Source of the DNA: Icerya purchasi
Lineage: Eukaryota; Arthropoda; Insecta; Hemiptera; Monophlebidae
Reading direction: 5' to 3'
Assembly: GCA_039619475.1 (NCBI GenBank)
Contig: CM077116.1
Span: forward strand, 8,728,501 to 8,792,500
DNA length: 64,000 nucleotides
Positions 23,788 to 36,490 of the stretch are shown here, one piece after another. Made by a program: the position numbers and the translations under genes. Within the stretch, counting starts at the first letter, position 1. The number at the start of each line of letters is the position of its first letter. The notes under the pieces were generated by a model. The model was not told where the DNA came from and made no database searches. It saw only the letters and a program-made list of their open reading frames with translations.

Positions 23788-25111
23788 AACCTAATCCCGA
23801 TTATCAACTCTGTTGTGAACTCGTTCTTCCTTTTTTCTTCCTTCGCCGAGCCTATAACGCAGCAGGGCCGATCTTTAATGCCGTCTAATAGAGAAGCGAG
23901 GAAATGGAGAATATTGCGTAATTTGATAAACGAAATTCGATTTAACCCCTTCCGCGCCTCTTTCCGCGAAACAGATCGCTCTTAATAGAGTATACACTTA
24001 CTCGTAAAGTAGCAACCTCTCTGAATATTTACCCGCTTCCTCGTCCGTTATTAGCAACCCCGCTATTTTTCACCCTACAGAACTGGCGCCAAATTGAACG
24101 TACATAATTTGCAGAATAAAAAACCGTTTAGAATACAAATCATTTTTCGGGGCCCTTCTTCGAGCCCCCCCCCCCAACCCGTTCCTCAGATAAAATGGTT
24201 GCAACATTCAGCTCTCCATTTCTCGAGCGAAATAATCAAGTTAACGTTAGAAAGTGTTTTATTTTTTCTCTCTTCTCTTGTAATATACTTTTTTACCGTG
24301 ACGTTGACAGTTGGGCCCTCATACGCGCTGGTAGCTAAATAAAATATCACTTATAAAATGCGACTACAAGCGAACAAGTTTGCTACATTTACGGAACTTT
24401 GTTAACCGCGACAATTATGATCTCAACGAGCAGGCGCGCGGTTTCCTGAAATTATTAGACGGAACAAACGTGGACGGACGTGAACGATATAACAGCGAAC
24501 ACCTGATATTCGACAATTATTATTAACTTCGACGAAGAGAAAATTTATAATCGTGCCGTTCAGATTTGCGCATTGTCGCCCTTTCTATTTATAAAATTAA
24601 ATTTAACGGCTTTACATACGGCTTCCATAGTTTCGAACAACCAGCGATCGTTTATATTCATCCCTTCAAATTACCTTTTCTTCCTTGCCAAATTTGTCCC
24701 ATTAAAAAAAAAAAAAAAAGAATAACTTTGGGAAAAATATGGTATATAACAGGCAAACCAAATCATCAAAATTCCTATAACCACGAAACGCTTAAAATTT
24801 GGTGGGTAGATCCCCCGCCCCCTAAAAAAAAAACAAAAAACTAATGTGTACTGACCAAAAAAATTTCCACAAGAATATATTTAGCGTTGGAAACCATGAA
24901 AAAACCGAGATTCCGGAAAAAGACCGGAAGCGTGGAACTAGTTATAATCTCGATAACATAAACGAATTTGAAATCATTACTACTTTTCCGACAAATCGTC
25001 TCGTATTAGTCGAAAAGAGCGCTCGGAAAATAAGAATATCGCTAAACTTCATCTGAAGTCTTTGACAAGATTGGTTTAAAATTTCTGGTCTGTCTTCAAT
25101 TACTCGGTTGA

Positions 25112-25495
25112 AAAAAAAAAAAAAAGTTCAAATTAACTTTTACGTTTATAAGAGAAGCCAATCAACTTTTACCTGCTGGTGAAACACGTAAAGACTTTAT
25201 AATTCGAGCATTTATCAGTAGAACCAATTTTTCCGATTTATCTGTTGACGAAATTCTGGAAAATTGTTCATTCGAGGCACCGATCTCCGATATTCTTCGG
25301 CAAAAACAAAATCTGAGATGGTACTGTCAATTCTCTTTTCATTATCGAAATACTTGGCATTCCCGCTTTGGTTTATCCTTACGATTCCTAGCATATGAAA
25401 GATGGTTCTGCAAATGCAAACTATTGCGCAACGACTTTCGTTTTAACCACTTTAGCTTTTTCTTGCCGTGGTGTTTACTTCATATGCGCCGTTAA
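25112..25495 (+). other. 128-codon open frame without ATG start
   Basis: The frame is uninterrupted from the A run at 25,112 to TAA at 25,493. Its first half has ordinary protein-like composition, for example REANQLLPAGETRKDF and SDLSVDEILENCSF. The second half is rich in F, W, R and C. No upstream ATG lies in frame. It could be an old exon, a pseudogene or chance; I recognise no family. Confidence 0.15.
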
Positions 25496-27249
25496 CCACC
25501 CTTTTTCACAATGCACCATCTCTCAGTAAACGGTTTTTTATTACTGCGTTCTTTGCGGCGGAAACTAGTTCATCTTAGACTTTAATTGTGACGTTTATGA
25601 AGACCAGGTTAAAATTCGTGAACTTGTGAAGAGCCTTTCCCGAAGCCAAAGCAATCAGCCAAGATAAGCTGATCTCACTTTTGCTGATTAATCTGACCAA
25701 TTTCCCAATTCATCTTTCACCATCACAAAGAAAAAAAGAACAAAAAACTACTGTAGCAGTTCTTCTTCCTCTTACATTACGAGTCCGACCGAAAATCATT
25801 ATTCTAGTTCAAGAACGAAAAATCCCCTCAATAAATATTATTTTCATTTATCTAACAATGCTGACACTAAAAATCACCGTTTCGTTTCTCCTAAGTTTTC
25901 TTCTCCCCCTTTAACAATTTTATCCCGCCCTAAAATCACGATACAGAATCGTCTCCAAATGAGTGATTTATTTAAACGATGGGAGCCTTTATCATATTAT
26001 AGTTTCATTTCACCATTGCTTCGGCGTTGTTTACCCAACCTTGATCATTAACTAGTATTCCCGAAGCAAAACTGAGTCGAGAAGTAAAATATGCAGTGAT
26101 CGAAAAACTGGTGTCTCTTAATAAAAATATGCTCTATGTCGAAAGAGAGGAAAAATTAAACATTTAACATCCGGTATTAATGCGAAGTTGCTGCCAAACA
26201 GCTGCTATATTTCTTCATATTACCAGAATGACGTGAATAAATGGATTAGGGCACTTTATTACGGTACTAGTAACATTCGATAACAAGTTCCCCCTGCGAT
26301 ACAACTATCACAGCGTATGGATGCAATTAAAGATAAACGACCATTTCCTTCGATCTCATAAACTTGAATTCGAATTGTTTCCTTAGTAATATCAACAAGA
26401 GTATTGCTCCTTTTAAAATGTGATCGGCGATCACAGAATAGGAGTAAGTGAAAGATGGAAGCAGCCATGCTTTGGGAATAGAAGCGTGGAAATTTGTGTA
26501 GGTAGTCGCATGATAGTCGGAAAATGTACCATATTCAACGCGCAACCAACTAACAACACACCAGCAGGTTTTTTGGCTAAAACTTAAAAACCGTCGATCG
26601 TTTTCACTTGAAAACACCGAGTTTTAAATTGTCCATTGAAAAGTAGTCAACTAATTTTATATTTGAATAATTCACAAAGTTCAATTCGTTATAGTTAGAA
26701 AGATATTTTTCGCCATTTACACCGTAGTTCGCTTACGAAAAATTGAACTAGTTCTTTTTTTTGTTCATTATTCCACAATTCTTTAAACAGAGCGCAGCTT
26801 AAGTAGTTTTGGAAACAATTTGCCATCAAAATTCAATTTTCTTTTTGTACAGACATTTTAATTATTTTGTTTTAAAAAAGTTCATAGTAAATTCGCAATA
26901 TGTAAAATAGTGAACACATGTAAATGAACGAACTAATTATGAATATTATAAAATCCTGTAAATCAATAACCCCAGCTCTAGGTTTTGCTCTGAACCAGTT
27001 GTAAGAAATACTTGTCAGCCGAAAGAAAAAAGGGAGGAAAAAATTGCACAGTGCGATCTACTTTCAGCATGCAATATCAGCTGGAAGGACACGAGAGGGA
27101 AGAAAGTACTATATACGCAGCGTACTTTAATATCGATGTTGATAACGACAAGAGTTTTTTGTGTTTTTGTGTTGGTTTGTAATGCTAGTCCAAGAAATGG
27201 GAGAAGTAGAAAATAAAACTATATTCTTAAACGTTTAAGGATGGAGAAT

Positions 27250-28905
27250 AATTAAATTCGAAGGTAAGAATAACAGAAGAAGGAAATGAGAGAATAAAAG
27301 AAGAACTGATGAGGGGAGTAGGGATAGCCAAGTTCTAGTAGAGAAGAGTAGAAAGACGACTGTTCGGAAGAAAAGGTCAAATAAAATATGACATCAAGAT
27401 CATAAGGAACGTGTATGAAAGCGGGATGAAAATAGCAAAGTAGAGTAGAAACAAATAAAATGATGCAGGAAGGAGAATATGATTAAGGCGAAGGCGACAA
27501 ATAGCCGAAATTGTGGATCGTTTAAAAGAGGGCAAGTCTCAAGAAAACCATGGATGAAGTTGAAGAGATGGCTGATGAAGGAGGTAAAAGGAGGCAAGAT
27601 TAGAAAATGAAGGAGAATAGAAATTGAGCCAAAATTTCGAATGAGTCATTTACGAAAAGAAGAGCAATGTCCAAAAATCAGCCATTGGAAACGCGAGAAC
27701 AGACTAATGAATATGCACTAATTTATTACACTTAATGTCTAAGTGACGTCAGACATCCGCAGAAAATTGATCTCAATCGAGTGAAGAAGGAAATAATTAT
27801 CGAAGAGAAAGGTTATGAGAAGTATTACATAATCGGAAGAGATTATCATAAGTAGAATGAAGAAGACAGTTTGGGTAGGTAGACAAAAGAAAACGAAAGC
27901 GAGATGAAGGTAGAAGACTGTGGTTAAAGTGCAAACGAACAATAGACGCGCAACAGCGGAACGACGAAGTAAAGAGAAATCGTAAAACCAAGGGTGAGCA
28001 GGAAGATTCGGCTGGATGGTCAGGTAATGGGAGACTTTTTGTTGGAGAAGGAGGAAACAAAAATATCCGACCAGAGTCTAGAATGGAAAGTTTTATATAG
28101 AGGAAGCAGGTTGGAAACAGGAATCATAGCAAGAAAGAGGCTCTAGGATGCAGCAACCCGAGTCAGGGAGTCTGCCAATTTGTTACCTTTTATTCCCTTG
28201 TGACCAGGGACCTGGAGCAGATCGATATGAATGGAATGATTTGTAAGAAGATTATGGGTAAGGGATCGCGTGCGAAGAGTGACAAAGTTGCAGGAATGAG
28301 CAGGAATATTTAAGAAAATGGCTTGACGCGCACACATGCAGTTCGGAGATGATAAAGTAATTGGGAACAGAGTGTTGCAAGGAAATATAAACAATGGATG
28401 ACCATTAGTTCAGCGATACGGATAGTATAGAAGGAAGGAAGACGAAAGGATTCTGAGACATTGATGCCGGGTAGAATATAGGAGGCTTCAACTCCACTCG
28501 ACGACTTCTTCGAACCATATACGTAAAGGTCTATGAAAGGAAAAGAAAGAATTAATGACACTAAGAAATTCTTGCGAAACTAGCAAATTGGAAAGGGACT
28601 TAAAGGCGGCAGGGAGATAGGATATATTGGGTGGAGGATGAAAAAGCTCAGCAAAACTGAAAGAGAAATTAAGAAGGTTGTTAGAAGAAGTTATATAAGG
28701 TGTGAAAGAGCTTAGACGTGACGGGAGACATGAACCAGGATAGGGATTTTCTTAAGATTAAAACGCCATTTTTGCAAAATAGTGAGGTAAGAAAGGATAA
28801 GATTAGGTCCACAGTAGACGCTTGGAAAGGAAACGATACCCCAAATAGGACCACCTGCGGATGAAAAGGAGAGGCATATTCGATTCAGTAGGAATTGCTG
28901 GTATC
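27250..28905 (-). mobile_element. Family A LINE fragment (copy A6)
   Basis: The minus-strand order is a poor RT tail (28,900-28,600), RNase H (28,561-28,143), the C-terminal domain (28,060-27,797) and, after about 400 bp of unmatched sequence, SSFYSSLLELGYPYSPH at about 27,345-27,270, which is the family C-terminal end. An insertion or strong decay lies between 27,790 and 27,370. Confidence 0.6.
27797..28561 (-). pseudogene. Family A LINE ORF2: RNase H and C-terminal domain (A6)
   Basis: RNase H begins with IDLYVYGSKKSSSGVEASY (normally DGSK) and includes an IRIAEL segment for the catalytic Glu. It ends with VPGHKGIKGNKLADSLTRVA (about 28,149-28,211), a clear 'PGHxGIxGNxxADxLxRxA' motif. The C-terminal domain reads RCCASIVRLHFNHSLLPSS. 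Two frames are used, so at least one frameshift separates them. This is the best-preserved RNase H end motif of the family in this window. Confidence 0.75.
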
Positions 28906-31901
28906 GGAGAAGATTTTTTCCCCTTTTAAGCTAAATCGTAAAAATCGTGATTCTATTTTTAACCGAGTCAAAAACTTTAAAAAAATCAACAGAATTTAGT
29001 ACAAAAAACTAAAATTAGTTGTCAAAGATTGAATTAGAATAAAAATTAAAAAAAAACAGATATGTATACAAAACATAAGCAACCAAACCTAAAATTGTAA
29101 AATTCAAAATCCTATAACATAGAACCTAAATAATCATTAAATTTAATGTAATTAATATCCCAAAAGAAATACTATAATTGTAGAAAGTATTTTTTCTGCT
29201 AGTTAGACATACATTTAAATTTTTCAGGCAGCTTTCCCTGAATTAGGCTAATGTTATAGATAGAAATCAATTTTAGTCGAGTTTCGAAGAAGCACTTATT
29301 TCCTGCAATATTCTTTCTTTATACTTGAACTCGCGATATATTCTGTCATCGGGTTCGATTTTCAAGTCTTCGCAATATTCTCTTATGTTCGAGAACCTTT
29401 CCAGAGCTACGTACTTGTTATATATTTCTATTCGTTAATTAAGAACATGTATGTTTCTGCTCTTGCTCTTGTTCCGATCAAATCTCCAGGACACATCTCT
29501 TTAATTTACGCAAAAATTACTAATCCGGTTAATGTTTTTCTTTTTATTCGATAATATGCGATGACTTTTTTCCATTTTCAAAAAAAAATTACATTTACAG
29601 CGCTCAATTTCTTATTAGCATAATCATTATAAATATTTTTTTTTGAATAGGCGCTTTGCAAATTTTAAATTTCGTTTAAAATATCAACTAATAAAACGAA
29701 CAAAAAGTGCACGCATTAAAATAGAAGAATAAAAAAAATTAGCAATTCTAATTTTTAAAACCTGTTGCTGGAAATTTCCCGAACGTGCCTTTTTTCACCT
29801 CATTTTTACGTTGCTCCGATTACGAGGTAATTTGAAAAATCTTCATACGTGCATATATGACGGCTAATATTCGATTTTCATAATTTTCAAAACGAGTAGA
29901 GTAAATAAAAAAAATATCGAGATATTAATCGAAATGCACAAATCAAGAACTGAAATGCAAAATCGCTACCAGCTGCCATATAAATTGGAATTAATTAAAA
30001 TTCGTATCGCTATTTGCATTTTTTTCTACACTTCGTCGTTCTCGTAAATATGAAAATAATTCCAGATTTTATTACACATTTCATTACCGCATTTAACGGA
30101 AATAATATTCTTCCTCTTTCGCTCTTCCAAATTGCTTTTTGCTTTTTTTGTCTTTTATGTCGAAATTGAATTTTTTTTCTATTTCCATTCGAAACCGTAA
30201 ACAAGACATAACGGAACGTAGTCGCTAGATATGCATTACCTATAACTTATACACCTTTGCAGTTCTCCATACGGCGTACAAGTAACGAACACTCGGAACA
30301 AGAACTCCCTTCAGATGAAAAATTATTGCAACGAAAGTAACTACAATAGAAATCAACGAATTTTACATTTTCATCCTAACGATATGGCCCTATGCTAGGA
30401 GGTGCATACTTAAAATTTTCCACGCTGCTACATGTTGTCACCAACTTTCTTAAGCTGTAGTTCAATGAGATCGCGTGATTCCAGCGTTCGAAGATGCCAG
30501 TCTAGCAGTGACACTACAAAATGTTTTTTTTTTCTTTCTCGAAATCGTGTTTATCCGCTATTATTCTAGTTGACAATGGTCGTGAATTTCTGCTACTACC
30601 ACTACTATTATTATTAATATTATTATTACAAATGATAAACAACATTCTTATATTTTCACTTTTAAACGGTAATTAGATTTATTTTTGAAGAAATAATAAT
30701 AATTTGTTTTCTCTTTTGGTATTTAAATACTTTATAAATATTTCCTGAAATTTTTGTTTTTTTTAATCGATGTTATTTTATATTTTTCAGGAAATCTCGT
30801 TGCTTTTTTTTTATTTTAATATCTGTATTCTTCATTTTTCTATATTTTCACTTATAACTATTGATACAACCCTTGCGGTAACAATTGAGGTGTCGAGTTG
30901 TGGTTTATTTATTATGTTTTACAAATGAGATCTTTCTATTGTTTTTCAATTTTACAAATTTATTTTCAGTTGATTCCATTATTTTTAAATAACCAATTGT
31001 TCGCGCATAAATGAAGTTTTCTGTGTAATAATAAAATAGTAATAAAGATTTATTTGATTTGATTATTATTATTATTACTAATGTTATTATATAAATTTGC
31101 TACCTGATAGAATAGTAGAGATTTCCAATAGAAATAAAAGAAGTCGGGATGATCTTTATACCATGAGCACGTTATGTAAGATCCATTTGGTTCTATTTAT
31201 GATAAACAGGAGTGAGGAATTTAAGTTTGCTTTGATGGACGATATAGAAACTATGGTAAAGATGTAGCTATTATACCTAAATTGAAAAAATAGCACTCAA
31301 GGATTCAGACACTCATCATGGCTCCTCTAACGTGCAATACTCTTACAGAATATGTAAAAGATGAGTTACGAAATTATAAAAAAAAGGAAAAAATGTTTAA
31401 CTGACCTTTACCAATCAGAGGCTAATGAGGACAATTAATTATTAAGCTGTATATGATCCAAGCAATAGTTGATTTTGCAAATAAATACTAAATTGCAATG
31501 TCCTTACATAACTGGCATAATTACCATTAATCTAATATCCTTCGTGTATTATTCAAGCTATCTATTCGTTTTCGATACTATATTGCATATTCGGTAAATT
31601 ATGTTTCTTATTATGACTAGTTTAAGAGTATTATCTCCTTTACACTATGCAGCCATTGTATAAATTGTATTATAATTGCATTGTAATTATATTGTATTGT
31701 ATAAATTTCATTGTAAATGAAAATATCTGCACATTATAATTTTTTCTAAGAATAAGTCGAAATTTCGTTTTGTTAAATTTATAAATTTTGTTTTATACTA
31801 CATGGGCCTGTTTATTTTTTTTCACTTTTAATCCGGGATATTATTTTATTTTAAATTTGATACATTTTATTTTTATATTTGTTATTTTAATTTATATCTC
31901 C

Positions 31902-31928
31902 TATATATATATATATATATATATATAT
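31902..31928. repeat. (AT)n microsatellite
   Basis: Uninterrupted TA dinucleotides of about 27 bp. Confidence 0.9.
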
Positions 31929-33802
31929 TTCTTCTAACGATAAGCTCTATTTGATGTATCTGATATTACTATATAAGTTTAATTTTATTTCTTTGTATCC
32001 GTTTTGTTTGTATTTCTAATTCAGAAATTCGTTTACATTTAATTGCTTTTACACTACCCGCGCTGTACAGCGCATTTGTGGACTTCTTTTTTTTTCGTGA
32101 TAATATAATGTATATTTATTTATCGCAATAAATTGTAAATTATAAAATATAAATTAAATTATAAGTAATTAATTATTATCAAGTGTTTTATGAAGTGTAC
32201 AGCTTCTAAAAATTTTACGACGGCGATGTTTCGTTCGAACAGAAGTCGGTGGAAATCCCGCTAACCCAAATTGAAAATTTCAAAAATTATCATATGCGTT
32301 GGATTAATGTAATAATAGAAAGAAAAAAAAAGGATTTAATAATTTACTTTCTAATATGCGATCTAATTTTTGTAGAATACAATATACCTTCGCTTGTTCG
32401 ATAGGCAGTTCTTGATTGTTAAAGTAGACGAATTGTAACTCTTCATAGGCGACTCTATTAGACTGTTGACTTTTTTCAATGCTATGTTTTTACTTCGGAA
32501 ATCATATGAATTTCGTATAAACCTTTGTTATTTGTCAGTTCCTGGAAAGAATTTCTTTTGTGCAGCTGACAATACCCAAAGAACACCTGAAGTACTTCAT
32601 ATAGGTGACCAACATTAGACGAACGGTTATACATGTATGTCGTAACACCTTCGACCATCTTTCAGAAATAAGTTCAGCTTAAAACAAACCTCAACTAATA
32701 GTTCCCAAAGTAAAGAAAAAAATTCAACAGAATCATCTCGGCAACTCTAACGCACGACTAACGAAAGGCAAAGATCTGCCAAACTGTCGTCATCTACGTT
32801 TGAACACGGCTGGAAGCACGATTCATCTCACTTTTATTGAAGGTTCGCGGATAAGGCGCTCGGTCTACATATCGCATTTAAATCGAACAGTGCATCATTG
32901 TTTCCTGAGGATGGAAAATATGCCTCTACCAATGACCTAAACTGTTAACGAACGAGTTAATGAAACGAAATTTTGTTACTGCTCTCTATAAGCCGAGTGC
33001 GAATAGAAAAATATACGTTGTGCAGTAATGGTGAAAATTTTGCAACAGTGCAGGCAGCAGACCAAGTTGTCGAAAAAAATGATTATGGTGATGTAAGTGC
33101 CGTGGAATCACTGTTAATGCGGTTTCACCATCAGCCAAAAGTCCTCACAACCTGAAACACGTTGCATACACTTCAACAAGATAATCCGATATCACCACAA
33201 GGAATCCTTACATCAAAAGGCAATTTAACTGACGCTACATTTAGTGCACAGCCTGTTGCTGCGCGACTCCTGTCCCTTGAACTGGAACCCAAAAATAGAA
33301 CGCTTTGCTAAACACGCGCTGGAATTTTATTCGCAGTTAAACTATGTCGAGAATATTCTAAAACATTTTTCGGACAATAAATGGATGTCAGATTGTACCG
33401 TTTAAATCGAGTATATAGGGTACAAAAAAGTGTCAAAAGTACACAATGTCTTGTAAGAAAACGCGTATTTTTAAATTAAAGTCATCTGAGAAACTGAAAT
33501 TATTTATTAAAAAAGGGTTGTCAACAGTACTATGCGAAACGAAATGACGGATAATGTAGCATGTAAGCATTGGAATAAGCGGAACTGTTAATGTGAACCA
33601 GTACTGGGCAGACTTTATTCCGGTCGCTACAGATCACATTGTTAATGGAACCGATACAGTTCGAAAAACGGAACTATAAAATGCAGCGATCACCGCGTAT
33701 ATGATACATTAATTAAAAAACAATAGATCATTAACATTTTTATTTAGTCATCAATGATCGTACTGGTGGTATATAAGGCGCTTTAAACGCAATCAAACAT
33801 TA

Positions 33803-33807
<5 letters not shown>

Positions 33808-33852
<45 letters not shown>
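33808..33852. repeat. (AT)n microsatellite, longest in window
   Basis: About 45 bp of TA dinucleotides, preceded by ACATATAA and followed by AAACATTATAC. Confidence 0.9.
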
Positions 33853-33855
<3 letters not shown>

Positions 33856-35230
33856 ATTATACATTTAGATATGTATGTATACATATATGGAGAACAAGCT
33901 GAAGAAGTAAATAATATTTATGCGAATGATAATCAATTTCAATTTAAGAACTTCAACAGGTAATGTAGCCTGCTTGAAAAGAAATTCGCAGGCTAATGAA
34001 TAAAAATTGGTACACCGTCAAAGAAATTGTACCTACAAATAATCTGCGGTTTCGCTTCAGGGCTTTCGCTATGGCTTACGGAAGACATTCCAATTTGTTG
34101 CGCGGCTCCACGTGTCGAAGATGAAACCGGCAGACAGCGTCCTGGTAAACAGCATCAACAACGAACAACAAAAATGAGAGATTTATTTCCTTAGTACAGC
34201 AAGCAGCCGGACTGCGAAATTGAAGCTTAACTGCGCTCTATTAAACGCATCGTCTGCTGCCGTCGCAATGCTGCAATACTACAGACGATCGTCTCACCTG
34301 TATGGACAGGTTCGCTTTGATGCAATGCGAAAAATGTATTTCACGGCGTTGCTAATTTACACGCTGGTACAAACAGAACAACGTAATATTGGATGAAAAA
34401 TATCTTCTCGTTGAGAAATAGAAAATTTAAAGAAACAAAAGATACGATTCTCGGAAATTCTGGTACGGCGAATAGAAATGATCGTGATCGGAGATCTTTT
34501 GCAAGTCGTCCGTAATACACGGGGAAAACATCGTGTCGATTTCGAATAAGTTCCGATGTAACAAGAATGTTTCAAACAGCTTCTAGATTAGCGGGATTTA
34601 TACCGTCAACCAGACACGAGCGGTTACCATCTTTGCACCGTTCTGCATTTCTTCTTGTTCCCTTTTTTGATCTTTTAAGACATTATTCGTCATGAAAGAT
34701 TTAATTTTAGTGCTCTTCGCTGAATTTTTTTTTTTTTTTTTTTCTACAGTAAAACGATTAGCAGTGAAGTTATTTATAGCTGTCGGAAATTAACCAGAAA
34801 AATGTTCTCCCCACTTAACGCTGTTTTTACGGTGCTATCGACGATCCTAATTATATCCTTTTTTGCCCGTTTTCACCCTTTTCCAGGGTTTTTTATTCGG
34901 TTTTATTGAAACTGATTCACCCAACACGCGTTATCTTTTCACTACCTATATTGGTTGTTGAAATTGTTTTTGGTTCTTTCATATTGCGTCTAGTTCGAAA
35001 TTCGAAATGACATACTCCGAACCGCGTAATATTACGAATTACCCGTTAAACTCTAAAAATTGATTATTAATAAAATTAGTGCTTAGGTATAGCGTTTTTT
35101 ACGCTGCATCGTTGTTGTGTGTCGTGACCTTTTTTCGTGATTATTTCTCTGTTCCGGGCTATACGGAAATAGATCGTAACCTTCTGTTTTCTTTTTTCGG
35201 TCGCTATTAATCTCTTTGGGTCCACCACGT

Positions 35231-35301
35231 TTTGCCGCGAGCATGATTCGCCGAAACCACATTTCGCCACGACAAGTTTCGCCGCGCAGGTACGTTCTGC
35301 C
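35231..35301 (+). repeat. TTYGCC motif array, about 16-bp spacing
   Basis: TTTGCC at 35,231 and TTCGCC at 35,247, 35,263 and 35,278, then TTCTGCC at 35,295, give steps of 16, 16, 15 and 17 bp with unrelated bases between. The same motif and spacing recur in the arm termini of the fold-back element at 52,091-52,142 and 53,856-53,919. It looks like the subterminal repeat array of a DNA transposon or MITE. No second terminus was found here. Confidence 0.55.
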
Positions 35302-35558
35302 ACCGGAAACATTACGTCAAAAGCCACGGTTCCCCGCCGGCGTTCTACTAAACAGCTGTTTGTTTTTAAAATGGAAAGAAAATTTTCAATTAAATGCGTA
35401 ATAAGGAAGAGCTTTGATTTTAACTTCTCCCCTCGACATATCATTAAATATTTTGTCGTGTAAATGAAATTCTTTGTGGAAAAAAAGTTTTACTAAATGT
35501 TGAAAATTTGAAGGTTTAATCTGTAGGAAGTATAAATGTTTATGTTGATTAGGATGGT

Positions 35559-36232
35559 TTGGATTCATACTTCATACATGCTATAAATAGATTAATAAAC
35601 ACTCGTATGAATTCAAATAAAAAACAAAATGAAATAAAAATATTAAAAACAATCGCAATAAATAATGGTTACAATGAACAAATAATCGAAAAATTAACAC
35701 ATAAAATAAAATCAAAATTGAAATATAAACAGAAAAATAATATTAACAACAAGAAAAGATGGATAACATTTACTTTTATTAATAACAATATATACAAATT
35801 AAGTAATGTTTTTAAAAAACAAGAATTAAAAGTAGCTTTTAAAACCAATAATAAACTAAAAAATAAAATAATTACTATAAATAAAGGAAATAATAATATA
35901 TATGAAAATAGTGGCATATATAAAATAAACTCCGATGACTGTGATAAAACATACATCGGCCAAACAGGTAGAAAAATTAAATGTAGATATGATGAACACA
36001 TAAAATCATTTAAAAACAATGAAATGGAAAAATCCACTTATGCCGAGCATTTTATAAAGAATAAACATAAACCAAATTCTATAGAAAAAACAGTCACAGT
36101 CTTAGCTAAATATGATAAAGGTAATGTGCTATGAACATAGCTGAAAATTACTATATAAATAAACACAAAAGTAATATTCTAAATGATCAAATCCCAAATA
36201 ACAATAACCCCCTATTTAATATAAAATTTTAA
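35559..36232 (+). pseudogene. Penelope-like protein: linker and GIY-YIG endonuclease
   Basis: Residues 4-50 (YFIHAINRLINT, then IKILKTIAINNGYNEQIIEK) match the conserved segment just after the RT thumb in Penelope-like proteins. The GIY-YIG nuclease follows: SGIYKI (residues 118-123), KTYIGQTGR (130-138), then the R143-x2-E146-H147 positions and YAEHFIKNKH (161-170). Penelope nucleases nick the target DNA to prime reverse transcription. The frame is 191 codons to a stop at 36,134; a shift near 36,130 restores NIAENYYINKHKSN and ends at 36,232. Codons are extremely A-rich. The RT is absent, so this copy is inactive. Confidence 0.8.
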
Positions 36233-36441
36233 AATATATGTTATATATTTTTATATTTATTTAAACTGGATCATTAAATTTCTTAAATTATTATTTATTA
36301 TAGTCTATGTACTTTACACCCTTTTAATAGTTATGACCATTGACTCTATATTTGTTATTTTAAACCTATATATAAACCACTGTATTCCCTTGTTGACCTC
36401 AGTGTGATTTAGAATTTGTATCTGTTCACATATTGGTTTAG

Positions 36442-36464
36442 CTGATGATGGGTTATGCCCGAAA
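36442..36464 (+). ncRNA. Candidate hammerhead ribozyme core in PLE 3' repeat
   Basis: CTGATGA (36,442-36,448) is followed by a GGG/CCC stem with a TTATG loop (36,450-36,460) and GAAA (36,461-36,464). This is the order of conserved core, stem II and second core strand in hammerhead ribozymes, which are known in Penelope-like terminal repeats. I could not find convincing partner strands for stems I and III with a UH cleavage site, so the copy may be a remnant. Confidence 0.4.
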
Positions 36465-36490
36465 ACGTTACTAAGTAAGAAAATTTTATC

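Larger units (their letters stand above)
21586..27245. other. No recognised gene; CpG-richer patch and unexplained open frames
   Basis: Mostly AT-rich with T and A runs (22,045-22,065; 22,800-22,815; 24,703-24,720). A patch from about 22,960 to 23,800 is richer in CpG. A C12 run lies at about 24,165-24,176. A 209-codon frame (23,158-23,787) in the CpG patch is low in complexity (a poly-F tract and serine/arginine-rich parts) and resembles no family I know. A further open frame at 25,112-25,495 is listed separately. Confidence 0.35.
28906..35215. other. No recognisable gene
   Basis: A very AT-rich interval with AT microsatellites and AAT/TTA runs (30,600-30,630; 31,060-31,090). Around 32,750-34,600 the sequence is less AT-rich and holds short frames. 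Some (near 34,100-34,480) faintly recall a DDE transposase, but no motif is firm. No tRNA or structural RNA was recognised. Confidence 0.35.
35550..36490 (+). mobile_element. Penelope-like element, 3' part
   Basis: The fragment contains the end of a Penelope-type ORF with a GIY-YIG nuclease (35,559-36,232) followed by AT-rich 3' sequence. That sequence ends in a CTGATGA...GGG-loop-CCC-GAAA motif (36,442-36,464), typical of PLE terminal repeats. The RT domain is missing, so the copy is 5'-truncated, as is common for these elements. Confidence 0.7.

Noticed and set aside
24160..24180. Poly-C run flanked by GGGGCCC, considered as a transposon end
   Set aside because: No matching inverse copy or target duplication nearby.
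29340..29375. GGGTTCGATTTTC, like a tRNA T-loop
   Set aside because: The T-arm does not pair and no anticodon or D-arm fits upstream or downstream.
34100..34480. Faint resemblance to a Tc1/mariner transposase (RPGK..., ILDEKYLLVEK)
   Set aside because: Several stops and frame changes, no DDE triad in order, and no terminal inverted repeats with TA found.
35076..35444. 122-codon minus-strand frame across the TTCGCC array
   Set aside because: The periodic non-coding motif explains the lack of stops; no domain was seen.
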